Below are positions 1-8,267 of a stretch of 64,000 nucleotides of DNA, one piece after another; the first letter of the stretch is position 1, and each line of letters opens with the position of its first letter. Made by a program: the position numbers and the translations under genes. The notes below the pieces were generated by a model. It did not search any database. It was given only the letters and a program-made list of their open reading frames with translations, and was not told where the DNA came from. The stretch is from positions 1-64,000 of the forward strand of contig JAXMAR010000020.1 of the NCBI GenBank assembly GCA_046350295.1. Direction: 5' to 3'. This stretch comes from JAXMAR01 sp046350295. Lineage in GTDB: Bacteria; Planctomycetota; Planctomycetia; Gemmatales; Gemmataceae.

Positions 1-67
1 AGGTCGCTCATGTATCGATTGGGCGGCGTGACCGGGGGGCCTATGCCGTCCGGGCTCGCCTCTTTGG

Positions 68-493
68 TCAGGTCTTTTCTTCCGCGCCCGGATGTACCCA
101 TTCCGTGGCGCCATCGGACCAATTCTCTTTTTTCCAGATGGGGACAAGCTCCTTGAGGCGGTCGATGGCGTGGCGGCAGGCCTCGAAGGCCTGGGCCCGG
201 TGCGGGCAGCTCACGGCGACGGCGACACTGATCTCCCCGACTTCCAGATAGCCAAGCCGATGCTCCAGCATGATGTCGCCAACCGGCCAGCGTGCCCGCG
301 TATCGGCCTCGATCTCGGCCATTTTTTTTTCGGCCATCCCCGGATACGCCTCGTAGTCGAGGGCGATCGTGCGGCGGTCGCCGGTGAGGTCACGCACCGT
401 GCCGAGGAAGGTGACAACGGCGCCGCAATCGCCGCGGCGCACCTTCTCGGTCAGGGCGTGGTAGTCGATCGGCTCTCGCGTGAGTCGCACCAT
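68..493 (-). CDS. moaE: Molybdopterin synthase catalytic subunit MoaE
   Basis: Large subunit of molybdopterin synthase; with MoaD it inserts the dithiolene sulfurs into cyclic pyranopterin monophosphate to give molybdopterin in the cytoplasm. The protein has 141 residues, the normal MoaE length. Visible family blocks are GDCGAVVTFLGTVRD at residues 21-35, YEAYPGMAEK near 48, HRLGYLEVGE followed by CPHR around 78-98, and KELVPIWKKE near 113-122, which holds conserved active-site lysines. It begins 9 bases after the moaD stop, so the two are almost certainly co-transcribed. It is the last gene of a minus-strand run that starts at folE. The Mo-cofactor genes moaA and moaC are not in the window. 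Identification is secure from sequence motifs. Confidence 0.95.
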   Translation of the reverse strand: MVRLTREPIDYHALTEKVRRGDCGAVVTFLGTVRDLTGDRRTIALDYEAYPGMAEKKMAEIEADTRARWPVGDIMLEHRLGYLEVGEISVAVAVSCPHRAQAFEACRHAIDRLKELVPIWKKENWSDGATEWVHPGAEEKT

Positions 494-502
494 TCCTGTA
501 TT

Positions 503-748
503 CTACCCGCCGCTCACGGGAGGCAGCAGGGCGATCTCCTGATTCGGACCCAGCATCGCCTCGTCGGCGGCAAACTCGTTGTCGACGGCCAAAAGACACC
601 GAGGCGCCAGGCCGGCCAGCGTCGGACATTGGACGACAACCGCCCGGCGCAGATCCGCCACCGTCTGCCCTTCGGCAAGCTCGATATCGAGATAATCGCT
701 CCGCGCCAGGTCGCGGGCCCGGGCGAAAAGCTTCACACGCACGGTCAT
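503..748 (-). CDS. moaD: Molybdopterin synthase sulfur carrier subunit MoaD
   Basis: Ubiquitin-fold sulfur carrier whose C-terminal glycine is adenylated and thiocarboxylated before donating sulfur to MoaE-bound precursor. The 81-residue protein starts MTVRVKLFARARDLARS and ends PPVSGG, the diagnostic Gly-Gly tail. The start ATG overlaps the stop of the upstream oxidoreductase by four bases (ATGA), which suggests translational coupling. The same frame stays open much further upstream, but that part is antiphase to the oxidoreductase and is not coding. moaE follows directly. The pairing and the GG terminus make the assignment firm. Confidence 0.95.
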   Translation of the reverse strand: MTVRVKLFARARDLARSDYLDIELAEGQTVADLRRAVVVQCPTLAGLAPRCLLAVDNEFAADEAMLGPNQEIALLPPVSGG

Positions 749-3666
749 CCCAGCACCTTCCCCTTGATCGGCTGCTTCAGGCGCGCCGCCAGCTCGGGCG
801 TGAGCCCGTAGGCCAGCGCCAGGTACTGCACCGGATGCAGCGTCCGCTTGCCGGCGCCGTTCTCCATCTGGAGGCGGCAACTGGAGCATTCCGACGCGCC
901 GACCTCCAGCGCGGCGGTACGCAACTCTTCGAGCATCGGCCTCCCAGCGGCCAGCGACGCGGTGACATTCCTGGCCTTGAGTCCGTACGTGCCTGCCATG
1001 CCCGAGCAGCTCACATCCAGCGTATCGACCGTCAGGCCGGGGATCGAACGCAGCAGATCCGACGCCTCCGTACCGCCGCCCAGCGCCTTGATGTGGCATG
1101 GAACGTGGTGGCCGACGCGCAGGCTGAGTGCTTGGAAATCGAGCCGGAGCCGGTCTTCGCGGCGCAAGGCGCCTAGGAACGCCATCAACTCGATCACCTG
1201 CTTGGAGACGAGCTGCGCGTCGAGGTCGTTCCCCAGGTCGGGATAATCTTGGCGGAGCATGAGAGCCGCGGTGGGCTCGGAGCAGACGATCGGCAAGCCC
1301 TCGCGTGCCAGGTCGGCGAGCACGCGCAGGTTGGTCCGCGCCCGCTCGCGTGCCGTCTCCACGTCTCCGGCCACGAGAGCCTCCGCGCCGCTGGAGCGCA
1401 GGCCCGGCGGCACGTAGACGTCGAAGCCGTTGTGCTCGAGCACGCGGCAGGCGGCCACGCCCAGCTCCGGCTCGACATAGGCGACGTAAAGTTCCGGGAA
1501 ATAGACGACGCTGGGCCGGCCGCGGTCCTTGCGCTGACGCCAGCCGTTGCGTTTCGCGACTCGCCAGAAGCTACGACGTGCGATGCGTGGCAAGCGCCGC
1601 GCCGCGGCCAGGCCGAACATTTTCTCCAGGAGCCAGCGGAACAGGCTGCTACGGAGCATGAAGTTGGCGAGAAAGGCGAGGATGCTACCCCAGCGCAGCA
1701 CACGCTCGAGGTTGGCGAAGAGCCAATCGCCCCGCTCCAGACCGTGCTGGGCGACGTAGGCGGCCTTGGTCTCGAGCATGAGCTTGGGAATATTCACACG
1801 CGCCGGGCACTCGTGGGCGCACATCTTGCAATTGACGCACAGGTCAGCGAGCTGTCGTGTCTCGCTCGCCGCAAGCCGGGTCGCGTTTTCCGGCGTCGCC
1901 AGCAGATGCCGTAGCAGGTTGGCCTTGGCGCGCGGCGCCGCCTCCTCGCGCGGGTCAGCGCGAAGGATCGGGCACATGCGCTGCTCCGGGGCCTCGGTGC
2001 GGCACGCGCCGCAGCCGTTGCAGTGGTTGATCTCCGCCGACGCCTCACCTTCACGCCAATCGAGCCGCCAGGCCGTGCCGGCGTCGGAGGTCGCCGCACG
2101 CAGCGGCCAGGCGCCAAGCTGAGGGTCGGGGTCGACAATCTTGCCCGGATTGAGGATGCCGCGCGGATCGAAGATGGCCTTGATCTGGCGCAAAACCGGA
2201 TAAAGCGTCGGGTATTGTCGTGCTACCCAGGCGGTCCGGGCCAACCCGGCGCCATGCTGCGTGCTCACGGTTCCGCCCAGGCTGAGGGCCAGCGCGTGCG
2301 CTTTCTCGGCGATGTCGATCAAACGCGAAGCGTGCTCCGGGTTCGTCAGATCGAGAAACGGCCGGGCGTGGACCTGACCGCTGGTCGCATGGATCAGGAA
2401 CGTCGCGGAAATCTCGTGCTCCTTGAGGACCTCTTGGAGCCGGAAGACATACTCGGCCATTCGATCCAGCGGTACCCCCACATCCTCGATCAACGGCGCC
2501 GGCTGGGCGCCTCCTTTCACTGCGTACAGGCTTGGCATGATCGCGTCGCGCAGTTGCCGCACGTCGAGCAACTCGGCGCTCTCTTCGCCGCGGAGAAGAA
2601 GGGGCGCCAAACCGACCGCTTCCAACCGCCCCAGGCCATGGGTTAGGCGGGACTGCGCCTCCGCCGCCGAGTCCGCCTCGAACTCGACCAGCAGGACCGC
2701 CTCGGCCACGGGCGGGAAGAACAAAGCCGCGCTCGAGCCTTCCTTGCCGCGCGCCAGGGCGAATAGCCGGCGGTCGAGCAGGTCGCAGCTGGCGGGCCGG
2801 AGAGGGGCGAGCGCCTGGGCGGCCAGCAAGGCCTGCTCGAGGCGGGCGAAGGCGAGCAGGGCGGACGTGGCGGCGCCCGGCAACGGGACGGTGCGCAGAG
2901 TCGCCTCGGTGAAGATGCCAAGCGTCCCTTCGGAGCCAATGAGGAGCTTGGGCAGGTCAACGGCCGCGGCGCCGTAGACATCCGTCAACAGATATCCCAG
3001 ACGATTGAAGCGCGTGGCCGGCTGGGCCGAACGGATCAACGTCTGGTTCGCCTCCAGGAGCGGCACGAGGGCTTCCAGAATCCCGTTGAGGTGGGCGCAG
3101 CCGGTCGGAGCGGGCAATGGCAGCGGGATGCGGCCAGCGCTCGCAGCCTCGCCGTTGTCGAGGACGATACGGAGCGATTCAACGTGATCGCGGGTATAAC
3201 CGTGCGTGAGCGCGTTGGCGCCCGAAGCGTTGGTGGCGAGCATGCCGCCGATCGTGCAGGCGTAGCCGCTGGCCGGGTCGGGAGCGAAGCGTCGCCCCAG
3301 CGCCTTGAGACGCGCCTGGAGCGTGTGGAGGACGACGCCCGGCTGCACGCGGACCGTATCGGGGCCGACCTCGAGAATGCCGCGAAAATGCCGACTGAGA
3401 TCGACAATGAGACCGCGACCGAGACTTTCGCCCGCCAGGCCGGTGCCGGCGCCGCGCGCGACAAGAGGAACTCCCTGCCGCTGCGCGTACTGGACCAAGG
3501 CGCACAGATCCTCCTCATCCCGGGGCAGCGCCACTCCGGCAGGCATGACCTGGAAAATGCTGGCGTCGGTGCTGTAAAGGGAGCGCGGCAGGTCGTCGAA
3601 GAGAAGATCGCCTCGGAAGAATCCTTTCAGATCGTCCCGGATGCGGCCGCGCTGTTGTTCGTCCAC
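745..3666 (-). CDS. FAD-linked oxidase fused to Fe-S / CCG-domain subunit (GlcD-GlpC type)
   Basis: A 973-residue cytoplasmic or membrane-associated oxidoreductase that joins in one chain what many bacteria encode as separate flavin and iron-sulfur subunits (glycolate or D-lactate dehydrogenase type). Residues about 45-240 are a PCMH-type FAD domain with RGAGTGLAGE and GGMLATNASGANA. Residues about 265-515 look like the FAD-oxidase C-terminal domain. Two cysteine clusters follow, CNGCGAC with a downstream CP near 547 and CVNCKMCAHECP near 609, typical of two 4Fe-4S centres. The end has CCG-type motifs, VPCHIKALGG near 854 and ECSSCRLQME near 924. The start is GTG at 3666. The substrate, D-lactate, glycolate or another 2-hydroxy acid, cannot be told from sequence. 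It is coupled by a 4-base overlap to moaD, which is unusual because these enzymes need no molybdenum. Confidence 0.88.
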   Translation of the reverse strand: MDEQQRGRIRDDLKGFFRGDLLFDDLPRSLYSTDASIFQVMPAGVALPRDEEDLCALVQYAQRQGVPLVARGAGTGLAGESLGRGLIVDLSRHFRGILEVGPDTVRVQPGVVLHTLQARLKALGRRFAPDPASGYACTIGGMLATNASGANALTHGYTRDHVESLRIVLDNGEAASAGRIPLPLPAPTGCAHLNGILEALVPLLEANQTLIRSAQPATRFNRLGYLLTDVYGAAAVDLPKLLIGSEGTLGIFTEATLRTVPLPGAATSALLAFARLEQALLAAQALAPLRPASCDLLDRRLFALARGKEGSSAALFFPPVAEAVLLVEFEADSAAEAQSRLTHGLGRLEAVGLAPLLLRGEESAELLDVRQLRDAIMPSLYAVKGGAQPAPLIEDVGVPLDRMAEYVFRLQEVLKEHEISATFLIHATSGQVHARPFLDLTNPEHASRLIDIAEKAHALALSLGGTVSTQHGAGLARTAWVARQYPTLYPVLRQIKAIFDPRGILNPGKIVDPDPQLGAWPLRAATSDAGTAWRLDWREGEASAEINHCNGCGACRTEAPEQRMCPILRADPREEAAPRAKANLLRHLLATPENATRLAASETRQLADLCVNCKMCAHECPARVNIPKLMLETKAAYVAQHGLERGDWLFANLERVLRWGSILAFLANFMLRSSLFRWLLEKMFGLAAARRLPRIARRSFWRVAKRNGWRQRKDRGRPSVVYFPELYVAYVEPELGVAACRVLEHNGFDVYVPPGLRSSGAEALVAGDVETARERARTNLRVLADLAREGLPIVCSEPTAALMLRQDYPDLGNDLDAQLVSKQVIELMAFLGALRREDRLRLDFQALSLRVGHHVPCHIKALGGGTEASDLLRSIPGLTVDTLDVSCSGMAGTYGLKARNVTASLAAGRPMLEELRTAALEVGASECSSCRLQMENGAGKRTLHPVQYLALAYGLTPELAARLKQPIKGKVLG

Positions 3667-3733
3667 GGTTGACTCAGGTGCGGAGGCGAGCGCAAGGATC
3701 AGTGTCTTGCGAAGCGCCTGGAGTGTGTCGGCG

Positions 3734-4192
3734 TCACGACCCCAGCTTCATCTGCTCGCGGCGGATGCGTTCCTGCCGGTAGCGTTCACCGATCGTCAGC
3801 TCGTAGGGCGGGTGGGCCGCCGTCGTCGCCGCGCCGCGGTAGTGCGCATTGCAGCGATAGCAGACGACGACATCGCCGACACAGAGATAGAGGATGCCGT
3901 CGAAAACGGCGGCGCCGATCAGGATCGCCCAGGTGAGCCACTTCTCGTAGAGCCCGTAGGCGATGACCGAGGCGACGCAGGCGAGCACCAGGAGAGACAT
4001 GCCGAGCCAGTGCGGAAAGTTCTTCTTCTTGTAGAGCTCGTGGTTGCCGCACACGGGGCATGCGCTGAGCGCCGGATCGGCCTGCTCGATACGCTGGCGC
4101 TGGTCGCACGCCGCGCACTGCCAATCGTGCCCGATGGATAGATCGAGAGCACAAGGCTGATCGCAGTTAGGGCAGGGGAAACGAACTTTCAC
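3734..4192 (-). CDS. Zinc-ribbon membrane protein, function unknown
   Basis: A 152-residue protein that I do not recognise by name. The N-terminus holds cysteine pairs CPNC, CAAC and CPVC (residues about 7-50), which look like one or two zinc ribbons. Two hydrophobic segments follow (about residues 62-82 and 88-105), then another CYRC pair and a basic C-terminus. It sits 13 bases downstream of a multi-spanning membrane protein and upstream of the FAD/Fe-S fusion gene, so it probably belongs to the same transcript. Small zinc-ribbon proteins with membrane anchors are common in planctomycetes. A role in metal or redox handling would be a guess. Confidence 0.7.
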   Translation of the reverse strand: MKVRFPCPNCDQPCALDLSIGHDWQCAACDQRQRIEQADPALSACPVCGNHELYKKKNFPHWLGMSLLVLACVASVIAYGLYEKWLTWAILIGAAVFDGILYLCVGDVVVCYRCNAHYRGAATTAAHPPYELTIGERYRQERIRREQMKLGS

Positions 4193-4205
4193 GATGCGGG
4201 ACTTT

Positions 4206-4988
4206 TCAGAGGAAGTAACCCGTGCGACTGACCAGTAGCTGGCTCGTCAGCTCGCCGAGGAAGCAAACGATAGTAACAACGTAAAGGATGCCGGTCGCCG
4301 ATTGCGTGGAGCGAATTCGCGCTGTCTCCCAGGCCATCCAACCCAGAAAAAAGGGGGCGAGCACCCCGAGGATCCAGCGGGCCGGCAGCCAGAGAAGCAT
4401 CTCTCCTTCCAGATTAGCCGTGCCGGACCCCCGTGTCCACAACCAGAGGCCAACAGCGGCGAGGGCGGCACGCATGGTCAGGGAGACGCCCAGCGCCGCG
4501 AGCAAGCGGAAGAGAGGCGTCAGCGACATCGCCGGCGCGATCAGGTAGGAGTGCCCCATCAGCATGGCGGTGGTGGCGCTGCCGAGGACGGCGCCGGCGG
4601 CGAAATCATCCGCGATCGCCCATGCTTCCGCGCCGTGCGTGCTCGGCGGCCCCGCCGCCGGTCGGACGTCTTCGCGAGCGGCGGCGCCCCCGAAAACCAG
4701 CGCGGCGCTGAGGGCGGCGCCGCTCAAGAAACCGAGACTGCGTCCCCCAGGCGCCCCGTCGAGGTGCCAGATCACGGACCCGGCGAAAGCGAGCGCCGCC
4801 GCGCCCCCCAGGCTGAGCCATACGGCCCAGTCCCCTTGCTCGCGCAGAAAGAACGCGGCGACCGCGAGGAGGCCCAGGGTCGCCAGGTACTGCACGCGAA
4901 AAAAGCGGGGAGGAACGACCGCGGCGGGCAGGAACAGCGTGCAGGCGATCAATCCCCAGGCCAGCCGCAGACAAAACGAGACGAGCAT
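4206..4988 (-). CDS. Multi-spanning membrane protein, function unknown
   Basis: A 260-residue hydrophobic protein with about seven to eight predicted membrane segments separated by short loops, and one longer polar loop near residues 105-130. There is a conserved-looking stretch GSATTAMLMGHSYLIAP around residue 135-152, possibly within a helix bundle. No enzyme or transporter signature was recognised. It lies 58 bases downstream of folE and 13 bases upstream of the zinc-ribbon membrane protein, which suggests one transcription unit. The start MLVSFCLRLAW puts a hydrophobic helix immediately at the N-terminus. Confidence 0.7.
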   Translation of the reverse strand: MLVSFCLRLAWGLIACTLFLPAAVVPPRFFRVQYLATLGLLAVAAFFLREQGDWAVWLSLGGAAALAFAGSVIWHLDGAPGGRSLGFLSGAALSAALVFGGAAAREDVRPAAGPPSTHGAEAWAIADDFAAGAVLGSATTAMLMGHSYLIAPAMSLTPLFRLLAALGVSLTMRAALAAVGLWLWTRGSGTANLEGEMLLWLPARWILGVLAPFFLGWMAWETARIRSTQSATGILYVVTIVCFLGELTSQLLVSRTGYFL

Positions 4989-5046
4989 ATCCTCACTTTC
5001 CGAGCCGAACGGGTGTCACGTTCAGCTCGAAGACTCACGAAGTACG

Positions 5047-5673
5047 CTACTTGCCGGTATTGATCAGCGCCATCAGCTCGGCCCGGGTCGACAGGTTACT
5101 GCGGAATGTGCCGCGCATGGCGCTGGTCGTACACACGCTGCCGGATTTCCGGATGCCGCGGATTGACATGCACGTGTGAGACGCTTCGAGCACCACTCCG
5201 ACGCCACGCGCGTCCAGCTCGTTCATGACCAGGTCGGCGAGTTCCTCGGTCATCCGCTCCTGGACCTGCGGCCGCCGGGACAGGATCTCGACCACGCGGG
5301 CCAGCTTCGAGAGGCCCACGATCTTGCCGTTGGGCAGGTAGGCGACATGCGCCTTGCCGAAGAAGGGGAGCAGGTGATGTTCGCAAACGCTGTCGAAGGT
5401 GATGTCCTTGACGAGCACCATCTCGTCGTATTTCTCGACGAACGTCTTGCTCAAGACGCTGGCCGCCTCCTGCCGTAACCCCGAGAACATCTCCTCGTAC
5501 ATGCGAGCGACGCGTTCGGGCGTCTCGCGCAGTCCCTCGCGATCCGGGTCCTCCCCCACCGCCAGCAGGATCTCGCGCACCGCCGCCTCGATTCGGCCGC
5601 GATCCACCGGCCGATGGAGAGGATGGTCTTTTTCGCGGGGGATGCGCGACATACTCGTGACGCCGTCTTTCAT
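5047..5673 (-). CDS. folE: GTP cyclohydrolase I FolE
   Basis: Converts GTP to 7,8-dihydroneopterin triphosphate, the first step of tetrahydrofolate and related pterin synthesis. The protein is about 208 residues from the chosen ATG at 5673 (MKDGVTSMSRIP); a second ATG at 5652 is also possible, and the frame is open to 5805 without homology. Family residues are plain: DREGLRETPERVARMYEE, then CEHHLLPFFG carrying the zinc Cys and His, LSKLARVVE, and SHTCMSIRGI with the second zinc cysteine. The C-terminus ends TRAELMALI, as in other FolE proteins. It is first in the minus-strand run that ends with moaE. Pterin chemistry links folE with molybdopterin synthesis only loosely. Confidence 0.96.
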   Translation of the reverse strand: MKDGVTSMSRIPREKDHPLHRPVDRGRIEAAVREILLAVGEDPDREGLRETPERVARMYEEMFSGLRQEAASVLSKTFVEKYDEMVLVKDITFDSVCEHHLLPFFGKAHVAYLPNGKIVGLSKLARVVEILSRRPQVQERMTEELADLVMNELDARGVGVVLEASHTCMSIRGIRKSGSVCTTSAMRGTFRSNLSTRAELMALINTGK

Positions 5674-5784
5674 GGGTGCTGATCTCGAAGGGCGCCGGGC
5701 CTGGGCGCCTCTGTATTCTAGCCCTGACCCGGCGAAAATTCGAGCCGCACGGAGCCGCACGGCACGTGCGTCGTCCCGCGGAGC

Positions 5785-5813
5785 TTGCGGTCGAAACGGC
5801 GTCACGTTAACAT
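5785..5813 (+). promoter_or_regulatory. Sigma70-like promoter for the zinc-ribbon protein gene
   Basis: TTGCGG at 5785-5790 and TAACAT at 5808-5813 are separated by 17 bases, the ideal spacing for a housekeeping promoter. If it is used, transcription would begin near 5820. The ATG at 5812 would then lie inside the -10 box, which favours the GTG at 5848 as the start. This is a reading of sequence only. Confidence 0.4.
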
Positions 5814-5847
5814 GGAGTCTCTTCTAACCTCTTGGGCGAGTCGACTC

Positions 5848-6663
5848 GTGTCCGAAATCCTTATCTGTCCGCAATGTCAGGCGCAGTTGCGCTACACGCC
5901 GCCGCCGCAGCCCAAGAAGAGCCTCTGTCCCAAGTGCCGGCATGAGCTGCTGATCCCGGCCATGAAGCCGATGATGGAGCAATCGATCGTGACGCCGAGC
6001 GCGGCGCCGCGCCCGGCGTTCGCTGCGCCGCCCCAACAAGCCGCGCAGGCGGCGCAGCCTTACCCGGAAGACTCTCTCGACGTCCCCACGGCGCTTCCCG
6101 CGCACGCCTACGACGAACCGCCGCGCGGTCGCGAGGAGGACGACTATGATCGCCGTCCGCGCCGTCGCGCCCCCGACTCCCGCGCCACCCGCTCCCGCGA
6201 CGCCGACCCCCGGGACGCGGCCCGCGATTGGGACGATGACTTCGACCCGCCGCGCCGGCGCAGGACCGGCTCCCGGCGCGGCCTTGTTTTGGGCCTGTCG
6301 ATCGGCGGCGGCCTGCTGCTGATTGGCGGTGTCGTTGTCCTTCTGGTCGTGCTTCTCGGCGGCGGCAATCCTCTCGTCGGCCGCTGGAAGATGGCCGACG
6401 TCCCCGGCGGCTTTCCCGGTTTCGACGTCACCATGGAGTTCACGCGCGGCGGCGAGGTCATCGTCAACGCGGGCCCCATGTCCACGCGCATGCGGTACAA
6501 GACAATCGACGCCAACTCCATCGAGATCACGTTGCCCGCGGGCGGTTTCGGCGGCATGCCCCTCGGACCCGGCGGCGGCCGTCAATTCTATCGCATCGAA
6601 GGCGACACCCTCATCCTCAGCGATCGGCCCGGCGGCTTCGGCCTACGCCTGCGCCGCGCCTGA
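5848..6663 (+). CDS. Zinc-ribbon, single-pass membrane protein with extracytoplasmic lipocalin-like tail
   Basis: A protein of about 271 residues from GTG 5848 (VSEILICPQCQAQLRY); ATGs at 5785 and 5812 are alternatives, but a promoter-like sequence overlaps them. The N-terminus has CPQC and CPKC, a zinc ribbon. A long low-complexity Pro/Ala/Arg/Asp linker follows, then a hydrophobic segment rich in Gly, Leu and Val (about residues 148-170). The last 95 residues read GRWKMADVPGGFPG through DTLILSDRPGG, a beta-rich domain similar in style to small lipocalin-like domains that planctomycete proteins use. It overlaps the 3' end of rsmE convergently by 21 bases. Function unknown. Confidence 0.72.
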   Translation: MSEILICPQCQAQLRYTPPPQPKKSLCPKCRHELLIPAMKPMMEQSIVTPSAAPRPAFAAPPQQAAQAAQPYPEDSLDVPTALPAHAYDEPPRGREEDDYDRRPRRRAPDSRATRSRDADPRDAARDWDDDFDPPRRRRTGSRRGLVLGLSIGGGLLLIGGVVVLLVVLLGGGNPLVGRWKMADVPGGFPGFDVTMEFTRGGEVIVNAGPMSTRMRYKTIDANSIEITLPAGGFGGMPLGPGGGRQFYRIEGDTLILSDRPGGFGLRLRRA

Positions 6664-7359
6664 CGCCACAGCCCACGCCGCCAGCACCAGCGCCGCCGTC
6701 TCGACGCGCAGGATGCGCGGCCCCAGCGAGACACGTCGCCAACCCGCCTCCAGCGCAAGCCGCGTCTCCTCATCCGTGAAGCCTCCCTCGGGACCAATCG
6801 CGATGCGGCAAACGCTTCCCGGCGCGAGCACAGGAAGCGCGGCCACGCTTTCCCCGGGATGGGCCAGCAACATCACCTCTCCTGATGCACGCCGCCCGAG
6901 GAAGTTCGCCCACACCGTCGGCTCTTCGACCTGCATCAACACGTTTCGCCCGCATTGCTTGCTCGCCTCGACGACGTACCTCTCCAGCTTCTCCATCTTC
7001 CCTTCTCCCGGCTGCACGACGCTCCGGTGGCAAACGAGCGGCGTGAGGCTCGCCGCCCCGATCTCGGTAAGTTTCTCCACCAGAAACTGCGCCCTGTCTC
7101 CCTTGGGAAGCGCCGAAGCGACGTGAAGCGTAAACGGCAGCTCTCGCTGCGGCTCGATCGTCTGGTCAAGCTGGATAAGAACGGTACGCCGCTCGATCGC
7201 TTCGACCCGGCCGGCGTACTCCTTTCCGTCCCCGTTGAAGAGCGTTACCGCGTCTCCCGGGCGAAAGCGGCGAACCTGGGCGAGATGGCGCGCCTCCGGG
7301 CCGCTCAACTCTACCAGGCCGAGAGCAAGCGGCTGGTCGAGGAAAAATCGCTCCGCCAT
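6643..7359 (-). CDS. rsmE: 16S rRNA m3U1498 methyltransferase RsmE
   Basis: SPOUT-class enzyme that methylates N3 of U1498 in 16S rRNA using S-adenosylmethionine. The 238-residue protein begins MAERFFLDQPL at 7359, which matches the normal start; the frame is open upstream but without homology. It has the PUA-like N-terminal domain (HLAQVRRFRPGDAVTLF) and the knot-forming SAM site with IGPEGGFTDEE and LGPRILRVETA near the C-terminus. LVEKLTEIG, with a following CHRS, is also typical. It overlaps the 3' end of the zinc-ribbon gene on the other strand by 21 bases. Confidence 0.94.
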   Translation of the reverse strand: MAERFFLDQPLALGLVELSGPEARHLAQVRRFRPGDAVTLFNGDGKEYAGRVEAIERRTVLIQLDQTIEPQRELPFTLHVASALPKGDRAQFLVEKLTEIGAASLTPLVCHRSVVQPGEGKMEKLERYVVEASKQCGRNVLMQVEEPTVWANFLGRRASGEVMLLAHPGESVAALPVLAPGSVCRIAIGPEGGFTDEETRLALEAGWRRVSLGPRILRVETAALVLAAWAVASGAAQA

Positions 7360-7573
7360 GGCTGGTTTTTTCCGCGGGTTAACTATAGCTCGCTGGTCTG
7401 GAAGGACTGCGACGAAGAGGTGTCTGTCCCCTCGGTCCATTCAATTGCCGCCTTTTTTCCAGCGCGCCATGCGTTTGAAGGCCTCGGACACACCTTTCGG
7501 CGCCCGCCCTACCTTAAGAGGTGGACCATGACAGGCAAAAGTCGAATCGTCCTCGCTGCAAAGCACGAAGCGC

Positions 7574-8152
7574 TTGCTCGATGAGCTGGACGAGCTCATG
7601 GAGAAGATGCTCGCCTTGCCCGTGAGCGACACCGATGACGCGCCCGGCCTGGAGGCAGCCAAGGCGCGCCTTCCCAAGGTATCGGCGACCCTCACCGTCC
7701 TCGAAGGGCCCGAGGCCGGCCCTGCCGCCTTCGAAGCGTCCTCCATCGAGACGCCCAGCGAAACGACCGCCGTCGACACGCCACGCCTCGACCTTCCGGT
7801 TTCCATCCAGCCGCCGCACGCCGAATTTCAGCTGACCGCGCCGACGCCCACTCTCACCACCTTCAGGGGCGCCGACGACCTGCCGCTCGACGCCATTCCA
7901 CCCTCTCTGCTCGAGGTCAAGGTCCCGGAAGTTCGCCTCCTCCCTATGGCCGGCCGCACGCTCGGGACCATCCTGCTCCAGCCCCTCATCGCCTTCAACA
8001 TCCTCTTCGATCTTGCCACTCGTTTCCTCGGCCCGTTCGGTCGCTGGCTCCGCACCGCGGCGGGTCGCAACGCGCTGGGCGCCGCGGGCCTCGGCCTCAT
8101 CCTTCTCGGCATCGGCTGGCTCGTCCGCGACTGGTTGAGTTGGACCCGCTGA
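7574..8152 (+). CDS. Hypothetical protein with C-terminal membrane anchor
   Basis: A 192-residue protein of unknown function from a TTG at 7574. The N-terminus (LLDELDELMEKML) looks helical, the middle is acidic and Pro/Thr-rich, and the last 90 residues hold two hydrophobic stretches (about 128-145 and 165-185), suggesting a membrane anchor. The start is uncertain. The same frame reads convincingly back to 7532 as a helical sequence rich in Lys, Glu and Ser, but it meets TGA at 7529. That TGA overlaps an ATG at 7528, itself preceded by AAGAGGTGG. A single extra base near 7531 would explain this, giving a start at 7528. Confidence 0.55.
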   Translation: MLDELDELMEKMLALPVSDTDDAPGLEAAKARLPKVSATLTVLEGPEAGPAAFEASSIETPSETTAVDTPRLDLPVSIQPPHAEFQLTAPTPTLTTFRGADDLPLDAIPPSLLEVKVPEVRLLPMAGRTLGTILLQPLIAFNILFDLATRFLGPFGRWLRTAAGRNALGAAGLGLILLGIGWLVRDWLSWTR

Positions 8153-8267
8153 CACACCTCTCGTACAATCCCTTCTGGTCTGGCGCGAACGAAAGCGGCA
8201 AATACCCGCCGCCGACACGCGAATAGCTTCCCAGACCGAAACGCCGCACGCCCCCCCGGAGCGCTTC

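Noticed and set aside
1..67. Window left edge
   Set aside because: Too short to assign; no gene could be supported.
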